64,000 bases of DNA from Actinomadura latina NBRC 106108 (lineage in GTDB: Bacteria > Actinomycetota > Actinomycetes > Streptosporangiales > Streptosporangiaceae), in the NCBI RefSeq assembly GCF_001552195.1, contig NZ_BCQS01000027.1:116457-180456 (forward strand). The letters run 5' to 3'. This document shows, one piece after another, positions 57,389 through 64,000 of the stretch. Position 1 is the stretch's first letter; every line of letters starts with the position of its first letter. The position numbers and the translations under genes are program-made. Under the pieces are notes generated by a model. That model searched no databases and was not told the origin of the DNA. It saw nothing but the letters and a program-made list of their open reading frames with translations.

Positions 57389-57418
57389 ACTTCCAAATAT
57401 TGGAAGTCCAAAGTTTGG
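57389..57418. promoter_or_regulatory. Two adjacent palindromes in the marR-icmF divergent region
   Basis: ACTTCCAA-ATA-TTGGAAGT (57389-57407) is a perfect 8-bp dyad and CCAAA-G-TTTGG (57408-57418) follows directly, sharing the TCCAA core. They lie between the leaderless marR start and the icmF start. They are AT-rich in GC-rich surroundings and are probably MarR operators. Confidence 0.8.
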
Positions 57419-57428
57419 TGGTGGAACG

Positions 57429-60400
57429 GTGGCGGGGGAGCTGCACAAGCCGGTGCATCCGGTCCGGTTCGTGACCGCGGCGGCGCTGTTCGACGGCCAT
57501 GACGCGGCCATCAACATCATGCGGCGCATCCTGCAGTCCCAGGGCGCCGAGGTGGTGCACCTGGGGCACGACCGCTCGGTGCGCGAGGTCGTCGACGCCG
57601 TCCTGGAGGAGGACGCGCAGGGCGTGGCGATCAGCTCCTACCAGGGCGGCCACGTCGAGTACTTCGAGTACCTGTCGCGGAGCCTGAAGGAGGCCGGCGC
57701 CGAGCACGTGAAGGTGTTCGGCGGGGGCGGCGGCGTGATCGTGCACGAGGAGATCGCGCGGCTGTCCGGGGCCGGGGTGCGGATCTTCTCGCCGGAGGAC
57801 GGGCAGCGGCTCGGCCTGCCCGGGATGATCAACGAGCTGGTCCGCGAGTGCGATGCCGACCTCGCGGCCGAGCCCGCGGCGGCGGACGAGGTGCTGGCGG
57901 GGGAGCGGCGCGCCCTGGCCAGGGCCATCACCTGCCTGCAGGAGGGCAAGCTGCCGGACGGCGACCGGGCGCGGCTCGCCGAGGCGGCGGCCGGACGGCA
58001 GGTGCCCGTGCTCGGCATCACCGGGACCGGCGGTTCCGGGAAGTCGTCGCTGACCGATGAGCTGGTGCGGCGGCTGCGCGTGGACCAGGGGGACCGGCTG
58101 CGCGTCGCGGTGCTGGCCGTGGACCCGACGCGGCGGCGCGGCGGCGGGGCGCTGCTCGGCGACCGGATCAGGATGAACTCCCTGGACGGCGACCGCGTAT
58201 TCTTCCGGTCGCTGGCGACGCGGGGCTCGCGGGAGCTGCCCGACAACATCGAGGACATCATCGCCGCGTGCAAGGCCGCCGGATTCGACCTGGTCGTCCT
58301 GGAGACGCCCGGGATCGGGCAGGGCGACGCCGCGATCGTCCCGCTGGTGGACGTGTCGCTGTACGTGATGACGCCGGAGTTCGGCGCCGCGTCCCAGCTG
58401 GAGAAGATCGACATGCTCGACTTCGCGGACGTGGTGGCGATCAACAAGTTCGAGCGGCGCGGCGCGGCGGACGCGCTGCGGGACGTGTCGCGGCAGCTCG
58501 TCCGCAACCGGGAGGCGTTCGGGCGGAGGCCCGAGGACATGCCGGTCTTCGGCACCAGCGCCGCCACCTTCGACGACGACGGCGTCACGGCCCTCTACCA
58601 GCACCTCGGCGGGCTGCTGGGCGAGCACGGGCTGGTGCTGGCGGACGGCGTCCTGCCCGAGATCGCGACGAAGACCTCCACCGGCGCCGCGACCGTGATC
58701 CCGCCGGGCCGGGTGCGGTACCTGTCCGAGATCGCGGAGACCGTGCGCGGGTACCACGACGACACGGTGAAGCAGGTGGCGGCGGTGCGCCGCGTCCAGC
58801 GGCTGGACGAGGTCCGCGCCGAGCTGACCGACGCGTCCGAGGTCGAGGGGCTGCTGGAGAAGGCCCGCCGGGACGTCGAGCCGGGCAACGCCGCGCTGAT
58901 CGAGGGCTGGCCGGCCGTCGTGGAGTCCTACTCGGGCGACGAGCAGGTCGTGAAGATCCGCGGCAAGGAGCTGCACACCAGGCTCACGCGCGAGTCGCTG
59001 TCGGGCAGCCGCATCCCGCGCGTCGCGCTCCCGCGCTACACCGACCACGGGGAGCTGCTGCGGTTCCTGCGGAACGAGAACCTGCCCGGCAGGTTCCCGT
59101 TCACCGGCGGGGTGTTCCCGTTCAAGCGCGACAACGAGGACCCCGCGCGCATGTTCGCGGGGGAGGGCGACCCGTTCCGCACGAACCGGCGTTTCAAGCT
59201 GCTGTCGGAGGGCCAGCCCGCGACGCGGCTGTCGACCGCGTTCGACTCGGTCACCCTGTACGGCCGGGACCCGGACGAGCGTCCCGACGTGTACGGCAAG
59301 GTCGGCACGTCCGGGGTCTCGATCGCCACGCTGGACGACATGAAGGCGCTGTACGACGGGTTCGACCTGTCCTCGCCCACCACGTCGGTGTCGATGACCA
59401 TCAACGGCCCGGCGCCCACGATCCTGGCGTTCTTCCTGAACACCGCCATCGACCAGGGGCTGGACGCCTTCTACGAGGAGCACGGCCGGGAGCCGTCCGA
59501 GGAGGAGGCCGCCGGGATCCGCGCGCGCGTCCTGTCGACCGTGCGCGGCACCGTGCAGGCCGACATCCTCAAGGAGGACCAGGGGCAGAACACCTGCATC
59601 TTCTCCACCGAGTTCTCGCTGCGGATGATGGGCGACATCCAGGAGTGGTTCATCGCCAACGGCGTCCGCAACTTCTACTCGGTGTCGATCTCCGGCTACC
59701 ACATCGCCGAGGCGGGGGCGAACCCCATCAGCCAGCTCGCGTTCACGCTGGCCAACGGGTTCACCTACGTCGAGTCGTACCTGGCGCGCGGCATGGACGT
59801 CGACGACTTCGCGCCCAACCTGTCGTTCTTCTTCTCCAACGGCATGGACCCCGAGTACAACGTCCTCGGGCGCGTGGCCCGCCGCATCTGGGCCGTCGCC
59901 ATGCGCGACCGCTACGGCGCCAACGAGCGCAGCCAGAAGCTCAAGTACCACGTGCAGACGTCCGGTCGCTCCCTGCACGCGCAGGAGATGCACTTCAACG
60001 ACATCCGGACGACGCTGCAGGCGCTCATCGCCATCTACGACAACTGCAACAGCCTGCACACCAACGCCTACGACGAGGCCGTGACGACGCCGACCGCCGA
60101 GTCGGTGCGGCGGGCGCTGGCCATCCAGATGATCATCAACCGGGAGTGGGGCCTGGCGATGAACGAGAACCCGCTCCAGGGGTCGTTCATCATCGACGAG
60201 CTGACCGACCTGGTCGAGGAGGCGGTCCTCGGGGAGTTCGACCGGATCAGCGAGCGCGGCGGCGTCCTCGGCGCGATGGAGACCGGGTACCAGCGGGGCC
60301 GCATCCAGGACGAGTCGATGCTGTACGAGCAGCGCAAGCACGACGGCTCCCTGCCGATCATCGGCGTCAACACGTTCCGCCCGCCGGAGGCCGCGGACGG

Positions 60401-60647
60401 GACGCCGAAGACGATCGAGCTGGCCCGCGCCACCGAGGAGGAGAAGCGCTCCCAGCTGGACCGCGTCCACGGCTTCCAGGACGCGCACCGTGAGCAGGGC
60501 GAGGCCGCCCTCGCCGCGCTGCGGGAGGCGGCGCGGGCGGGCGAGAACGTGTTCGCGGTGCTGATGGACGCGGCGCGGGTGTGCAGCCTCCAGCAGATCA
60601 CCGACGCGTTCTTCGAGGTCGGCGGCCAATACCGCCGCAACGTATGA
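57429..60647 (+). CDS. icmF: Fused isobutyryl-CoA mutase with G-protein chaperone (IcmF)
   Basis: A 1072-residue B12 enzyme that interconverts isobutyryl-CoA and butyryl-CoA. Order: cobalamin-binding domain (1-135) with DGHD, whose H24 is the lower axial ligand; a MeaI-type GTPase (about 190-420) with P-loop GTGGSGKSS (K205), AVDPTRRRGGGALLGDRIRM and NKFERRGAADAL; then the mutase domain (about 550-1072) with STAFDSVTLYGRDPDERPDVYGKVGTSGVSI, NTCIFSTEFSLR and SISGYHIAEAGANP. The GTPase loads and guards the cofactor. GTG 57429 starts the family sequence. Its stop overlaps the next gene by four bases. Divergent MarR likely regulates it; substrate assignment follows the architecture. Confidence 0.93.
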   Translation: MAGELHKPVHPVRFVTAAALFDGHDAAINIMRRILQSQGAEVVHLGHDRSVREVVDAVLEEDAQGVAISSYQGGHVEYFEYLSRSLKEAGAEHVKVFGGGGGVIVHEEIARLSGAGVRIFSPEDGQRLGLPGMINELVRECDADLAAEPAAADEVLAGERRALARAITCLQEGKLPDGDRARLAEAAAGRQVPVLGITGTGGSGKSSLTDELVRRLRVDQGDRLRVAVLAVDPTRRRGGGALLGDRIRMNSLDGDRVFFRSLATRGSRELPDNIEDIIAACKAAGFDLVVLETPGIGQGDAAIVPLVDVSLYVMTPEFGAASQLEKIDMLDFADVVAINKFERRGAADALRDVSRQLVRNREAFGRRPEDMPVFGTSAATFDDDGVTALYQHLGGLLGEHGLVLADGVLPEIATKTSTGAATVIPPGRVRYLSEIAETVRGYHDDTVKQVAAVRRVQRLDEVRAELTDASEVEGLLEKARRDVEPGNAALIEGWPAVVESYSGDEQVVKIRGKELHTRLTRESLSGSRIPRVALPRYTDHGELLRFLRNENLPGRFPFTGGVFPFKRDNEDPARMFAGEGDPFRTNRRFKLLSEGQPATRLSTAFDSVTLYGRDPDERPDVYGKVGTSGVSIATLDDMKALYDGFDLSSPTTSVSMTINGPAPTILAFFLNTAIDQGLDAFYEEHGREPSEEEAAGIRARVLSTVRGTVQADILKEDQGQNTCIFSTEFSLRMMGDIQEWFIANGVRNFYSVSISGYHIAEAGANPISQLAFTLANGFTYVESYLARGMDVDDFAPNLSFFFSNGMDPEYNVLGRVARRIWAVAMRDRYGANERSQKLKYHVQTSGRSLHAQEMHFNDIRTTLQALIAIYDNCNSLHTNAYDEAVTTPTAESVRRALAIQMIINREWGLAMNENPLQGSFIIDELTDLVEEAVLGEFDRISERGGVLGAMETGYQRGRIQDESMLYEQRKHDGSLPIIGVNTFRPPEAADGTPKTIELARATEEEKRSQLDRVHGFQDAHREQGEAALAALREAARAGENVFAVLMDAARVCSLQQITDAFFEVGGQYRRNV

Positions 60648-61414
60648 GCCGGCGCGACGACACCGGCCACCCGGTCCCCATCCCGGACCGGGTGCGCCGG
60701 GTCGTGTCGATCGTCCCGTCCCTGACCGAGACGGTCGCCGTGACCGCACCGGATCTGCTCGCCGGGGCCACCGACTGGTGCACCCGGCCCGAGGGCCTGG
60801 ACGTGCCGCGCGTGAAGGGCACGAAGAACCCCGACCTGGAACGGATCGCCGAGCTGCGGCCCGACGTCGTCCTGGGCAACACGGAGGAGAACCGCCCCGC
60901 CGACGTCGAGGCGATGCGCGCGGCGGGCATCCCCGTCTGGATGACGGAGATCCGCACGGTCGATGAGGCCCTGGCGTCGTTGCGCCGCATGCTCACGGAG
61001 GCGTGCCGGGTCCCGGCGCCGGGCTGGCTGGACGAGGCGTCGCGCGTCTGGTCCGGCATCACGCCGGGCGGACGGCGGGCGGCCGTCATCCCGATCTGGC
61101 GGCGGCCGTGGATGGTCGTCGGCCGCGACACGTTCACCGGCGACGTCCTGTCCCGCCTGGGCGTGTCCAACGTCTACGCCGACCACCCCGACCGCTACCC
61201 CAAGGTCCCCCTGGACGAGCTGAACGCCGCCGGCGCCGACCTCGTCGTCCTGCCGGACGAGCCGTACGAGTTCACCGGCGACGACGGCCCCGAGTCGTTC
61301 CCCGGCCTCGACGTGGCGCTCGTCAGCGGGCGGCACCTCACCTGGTACGGCCCGTCCCTGGTCGGCGCCCCGGCGGCGCTCGCGCAGCAGCTCGCCGGGG
61401 CGCGCACGTACTAG
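60644..61414 (+). CDS. BtuF-like metal-receptor fold protein without signal peptide
   Basis: A 256-residue protein with the helical-backbone metal receptor fold of BtuF/FecB-type binding proteins: VRRVVSIVPSLTETVAVTAPDLLAGATDWCTRP at the start, LGNTEENRPADVEAM in the first lobe, a long linking helix and DLVVLPDEPYEFTGDD plus HLTWYGPSL in the second. It has no signal peptide or lipobox, and no membrane permease or ATPase gene is nearby, so it is expected in the cytoplasm. ATG 60644 overlaps the icmF stop by four bases, coupling it to a B12 enzyme; a role in cobalamin handling is inference. It ends tail-to-tail with the TetR gene. Confidence 0.8.
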   Translation: MSRRDDTGHPVPIPDRVRRVVSIVPSLTETVAVTAPDLLAGATDWCTRPEGLDVPRVKGTKNPDLERIAELRPDVVLGNTEENRPADVEAMRAAGIPVWMTEIRTVDEALASLRRMLTEACRVPAPGWLDEASRVWSGITPGGRRAAVIPIWRRPWMVVGRDTFTGDVLSRLGVSNVYADHPDRYPKVPLDELNAAGADLVVLPDEPYEFTGDDGPESFPGLDVALVSGRHLTWYGPSLVGAPAALAQQLAGARTY

Positions 61415-62001
61415 CCGGGCCCGCGGGCGAACATGGCGTCCACGCATTCGGCCATGCGCTTGTCCAGCTCCTCGGCCGGGAGGCCGATCTCGCGGGCGAG
61501 GTGCTCGCGCAGCAGCGTGTACCCGTAGATCGTGGACGCGATCGCCGCCTGCACCGCCTCCACGTCCTCGACCGGCAGCTCGCCCCGCTCCGCCTCGGCG
61601 GCGAGGTCGGCGCGGCTCGCGCCCCGGTTCAGCAGGACGCGGGGCCGGTCGTCGCCGTCCAGCACCAGCAGGGTCGCCAGCCGGACGGGCTCGGGGTTGC
61701 GCAGGCTCGTCCAGAACAGCCGGGACAGCCGCTCGCGCAGCGGCAGCCCGGCCGCGTCCACCGCGTCCTCGGCGTTCGGCCGCGACCGGTGGAACAGCGC
61801 CGAGCGCAGCAGCGACCGCCGCGACCCGAAGTACTGGTAGACCAGCCCGCGGTTCACGCGCGCCTCGTCGGCGACCTGCCGCAGGTTCAGCCCGGCGAGG
61901 ACGCCGCCGCGGCGCAGCAGCGCGACCGCCGCCGCCCGCAGCGACTCCTCGGTGGCGTCCCGGTCCCGCCCGCGGGCCGCCGCCTCACGCGCGGGGACCA
62001 C
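61411..62001 (-). CDS. TetR-family transcriptional regulator
   Basis: A 196-residue TetR regulator. The HTH lies at about residues 20-65 (EESLRAAAVALLRRGGVLAGLNLRQVADEARVNRGLVYQYFGSRRSLLRSAL) followed by an all-helical ligand domain with a typical LATLLVLDGDDRPRVLL. GTG 62001 is inside the end of the fabG-like gene (17-base overlap), so it is co-transcribed with that gene and the acyl-CoA dehydrogenase ahead of it. It probably controls this operon or its neighbours in response to an acyl-CoA; no target is proved. The stop overlaps that of the convergent BtuF-like gene. Confidence 0.88.
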   Translation of the reverse strand: MVPAREAAARGRDRDATEESLRAAAVALLRRGGVLAGLNLRQVADEARVNRGLVYQYFGSRRSLLRSALFHRSRPNAEDAVDAAGLPLRERLSRLFWTSLRNPEPVRLATLLVLDGDDRPRVLLNRGASRADLAAEAERGELPVEDVEAVQAAIASTIYGYTLLREHLAREIGLPAEELDKRMAECVDAMFARGPG

Positions 62002-62740
62002 CGGCCACGTAGATGACCTGGCCGGACACGAACGAGGCGTCGTCGCTGACGAGGAACGCGACCGTCCCCGCGATGTCCTCGGGGACGCCGACGCGCCGGA
62101 CGGGGATCTCCTTGGCGGCGGCCGCCTTGAAGTCCTCGAAGTCGACGCCGACGCGGGCGGCGGTCGCCGCCGTCATCTCCGTCGCGATGAAGCCGGGCGC
62201 GATCGCGTTGGCGGTCACGCCGAACCTGCCCAGCTCGATCGCCAGGGTCTTGGTGAAGCCCTGCAGGCCCGCCTTGGCCGCCGAGTAGTTGGCCTGCCCG
62301 CGGTTGCCGAGCGCCGACACCGACGACAGGTTCACGATCCGGCCCCAGCCTGCCTTCGTCATGTGCTCCTGCGCGGCGCGGCTCATCAGGAACGAGCCGC
62401 GCAGGTGCACCGACATGACGGTGTCCCAGTCGTCGTCGGACATCTTGAACAGGAGGTTGTCGCGCAGGACGCCGGCGTTGTTCACCAGCACGACGGGCGG
62501 CCCCAGCTCGGCGGCGACGCGCGCGACGGCGGCGGACACCGCCGCGGAGTCGGCGACGTCGACGCCGACGGCGAGGGCCGTCCCGCCGTCCTTCTCGATC
62601 GTCTCCACGGTGCCGGCGCAGGCGGCCTCGTCGAGGTCGCAGACCGCGACGGCGAAGCCCTCCCGCGCGAGCCGGACGGCGGTGGCGGCGCCGATGCCGC
62701 GCGCCGAGCCCGTGACGATTGCGACCCGGTTGTCGGTCAT
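61985..62740 (-). CDS. fabG: SDR-family 3-oxoacyl reductase (FabG-like)
   Basis: A 251-residue classical short-chain dehydrogenase. Cofactor motif TGSARGIG (residues 10-17), LVNNAGVL, catalytic Ser in NLSSVSALG, YxxxK as YSAAK and the typical AIAPGFIATEM. Asp in CDLDE after strand 2 suggests NAD(H) rather than NADP(H) preference. The sequence is nearest FabG-type 3-oxoacyl reductases, and the acyl-CoA dehydrogenase upstream makes a beta-oxidation-like step on acyl-CoA more probable than ACP chemistry. ATG 62740 lies 16 bp after that gene; its end overlaps the TetR start. Confidence 0.9.
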   Translation of the reverse strand: MTDNRVAIVTGSARGIGAATAVRLAREGFAVAVCDLDEAACAGTVETIEKDGGTALAVGVDVADSAAVSAAVARVAAELGPPVVLVNNAGVLRDNLLFKMSDDDWDTVMSVHLRGSFLMSRAAQEHMTKAGWGRIVNLSSVSALGNRGQANYSAAKAGLQGFTKTLAIELGRFGVTANAIAPGFIATEMTAATAARVGVDFEDFKAAAAKEIPVRRVGVPEDIAGTVAFLVSDDASFVSGQVIYVAGGPRA

Positions 62741-62756
62741 ATCCGCTTCCCTTCCG

Positions 62757-63908
62757 TCAGACCTGGAGGTCCTTGGCGATGATGGTCTTCAGCACCTCGC
62801 TGGTGCCGCCGTAGATGCGGGTGACGCGGGCGTCGGTGTACAGGCGCGCGATCGGGTACTCCAGGATGTAGCCGTAGCCGCCGTGCAGCTGCAGGCACTT
62901 GTCGACGACGCGGGCCTGCACCTCGGTGCAGAACAGCTTGCAGACGGCGGCGTCGGCGGGGGTGAGCTCCCCGGCGTCCAGCGCCTCGATGCAGCGGTCG
63001 ACGAGCGAGCGGGCGGCCTCGACCTCGGTGGCGCACTCGGCGAGGACGAACTTGGTGTTCTGGAACGACGACACCGTCTTGCCGAAGACCGTGCGCGACT
63101 GGACGTACTTGCGGGCGAACTCGACCGCCGCCGCGGCGGACGCGTAGGAGCTGGTCGCGATGCCGAGCCGCTCCTCGGCCAGGTTGTGGGTGAGGTACTC
63201 GAAGCCGCGCCCCTCCTCGCCGAGGAGGTCCTCGGCGGGCACCCGGACGTCGGTGAACGACAGCTCGGCGGTGTCGGAGCTGCGCAGCCCGATCTTCTCC
63301 AGCTTGCGGCCGACCGCGTAGCCGTCGCTCCTGGTGTCGACGGCGAGGATCGACAGCCCGGCGCGGCGGTTCTCCGGCGTGGCGGCGGACGTGCGGGCCA
63401 CGACCAGCACCCGGTCGGCGAGGACGCCGCCGGTGATGAACGTCTTGGCGCCGTTCAGGACGTAGTGGTCGCCGTCCCGCTTCGCGGTGGTCTGCATGCC
63501 GGCGAGGTCGGAGCCCGTGCCGGGCTCGGTCATCGCGATGGCGGTCATCATCTCGCCGGACACGAACGCCGGCAGCCAGCGCTTCTTCTGCTCCTCGTTC
63601 CCGTACTTCAGCAGGTACGGCAGGACGAGGTTGACGTGCACCCCGTAGCCGCCGAAGCTCACGCCCGCGCGGGCGCACTCCTCGGAGACCACCGCCTGGT
63701 ACTTGAAGCTGGTCTCGCCGGCGCCGCCGTACTCCTCGGGCACCTGGATGCCGAACACGCCCAGCTCGCCGAGCTTGAGGTAGAAGTCGCGGGGCGGGTG
63801 GCCGGCGTTCTCCCAGTCCTCGTAGACCGGGGCGACCTCGGCTTCGATGAACGCCCGGATCGTGTCCCGGAACGCCTCGTGGTCCTCGTTGAAAACGGTG
63901 CGGCGCAC
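62757..63908 (-). CDS. Acyl-CoA dehydrogenase
   Basis: A 383-residue flavin acyl-CoA dehydrogenase. Signatures: AIAMTEPGTGSDLAGMQTTA, the second block LQLHGGYGYILEYPIARLYTDARVTRIYGGTSEV. The usual base Glu of YEGT is Gly here (IYGGT), as in long-chain and isovaleryl-type enzymes, which instead use a glutamate before the Arg in a segment like HNLAEERLGIA, present here. That suggests a long-chain or branched acyl substrate. GTG 63908 starts the family sequence. It leads an operon with the FabG-like and TetR genes. Confidence 0.9.
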   Translation of the reverse strand: MRRTVFNEDHEAFRDTIRAFIEAEVAPVYEDWENAGHPPRDFYLKLGELGVFGIQVPEEYGGAGETSFKYQAVVSEECARAGVSFGGYGVHVNLVLPYLLKYGNEEQKKRWLPAFVSGEMMTAIAMTEPGTGSDLAGMQTTAKRDGDHYVLNGAKTFITGGVLADRVLVVARTSAATPENRRAGLSILAVDTRSDGYAVGRKLEKIGLRSSDTAELSFTDVRVPAEDLLGEEGRGFEYLTHNLAEERLGIATSSYASAAAAVEFARKYVQSRTVFGKTVSSFQNTKFVLAECATEVEAARSLVDRCIEALDAGELTPADAAVCKLFCTEVQARVVDKCLQLHGGYGYILEYPIARLYTDARVTRIYGGTSEVLKTIIAKDLQV

Positions 63909-63941
63909 GCCGTGGCCCCTCTCGTGCGGTCAGCATGCCAA

Positions 63942-63962
63942 CTAACGGAACGCTAACTTAAC
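63942..63962. promoter_or_regulatory. AT-rich repeat cluster upstream of the acyl-CoA dehydrogenase operon
   Basis: CTAAC at 63942 and 63953 (11 bp apart) with a TTAAC at 63958 form an AT-rich island 34-54 bp before the acyl-CoA dehydrogenase GTG, the only such island there. It may hold the promoter and a TetR site. The window ends 38 bases further on. Confidence 0.4.
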
Positions 63963-64000
63963 TCGAATGCAGTTCTAGAATCAACTACGGGGGCGTGCGC

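Noticed and set aside
57381..60749. Open frame of 1122 codons on the minus strand opposite icmF
   Set aside because: It is antisense to a clear three-domain mutase, has Arg/His/Val-rich low-complexity translation and no family match; it is a product of the GC-rich codon bias.
1..64000. CRISPR array, prophage, insertion sequence or integrase
   Set aside because: No spaced identical repeats of 25-40 bp, no transposase or integrase motifs and no terminal inverted repeats with target duplications were seen; all tandem repeats are short and genic.

Overview
The window is a contiguous stretch of a very GC-rich actinobacterial chromosome. Evidence: strong third-position G/C in every gene, many GTG starts, several probably leaderless genes with a TANNNT box 6-7 nt before the start codon, an IdeR-type iron box, a SufR-led SUF operon with a Rieske gene, DUF3099, DUF4333 and DUF6457 proteins, and a fused isobutyryl-CoA mutase. 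The gene set would fit a filamentous actinomycete such as a Thermomonosporaceae/Actinomadura-type organism, but that placement is inference. I see no phage, insertion sequence, integrase or CRISPR array; this is core or housekeeping chromosome.

Layout. 1-5 kb: arginine deiminase operon (arcA 3' end, arcB, arcC, an APC permease and a tandem universal stress protein, with 4-nt overlaps from arcC on). 5-11.9 kb: SUF Fe-S assembly operon sufR-sufB-sufD-Rieske-sufC-sufS-sufU-sufT, preceded by an iron box and a SufR-type operator and closed by a 17-bp tandem repeat and a strong terminator. 12-17 kb: a membrane protein, a NarL-type two-component system, a second membrane protein and three consecutive AIM24-family genes. 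17-26 kb: VOC protein, ABC-F translation factor behind a leader-peptide attenuator, small HTH protein, enoyl-CoA hydratase, an S15 peptidase remnant without its catalytic domain, an ABC exporter, a sulfotransferase and a sirtuin. 26-37 kb: LD-carboxypeptidase, unknown protein, glycerate kinase, a YczE/MocR divergent pair, CBS protein, a crtI-like oxidoreductase, an epoxide-hydrolase-like protein, a ferritin-like metal hydrolase, fdhD and a DUF4333 lipoprotein.

37-51 kb holds a scattered selenocysteine/molybdenum set: tRNA-Sec, selD, a SelB homologue, moaA, mobA and DUF6457, together with fdhD at 36 kb. This is what a selenocysteine- and molybdopterin-containing formate dehydrogenase would need, but neither that enzyme nor selA is in the window, and the SelB here has lost switch I and its G3 histidine. 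Between these lie acyl-CoA and propionyl-CoA synthetases, a MarR/MFS pair and RtcB RNA ligase. 51-57 kb: MFS exporter, the kynA-kmo tryptophan-oxidation pair, a hydrolase fragment and an iron-type alcohol dehydrogenase. 57-64 kb: a MarR regulator divergent from icmF, a translationally coupled signal-less BtuF-like protein, and a TetR/FabG/acyl-CoA dehydrogenase operon on the other strand, together an acyl-CoA metabolism block.

The observations I rate highest are the SelB homologue missing core GTPase elements, the leader-peptide/terminator arrangement before the ABC-F gene, the two stacked operators before sufR, and the cytosolic BtuF-like gene coupled to icmF.
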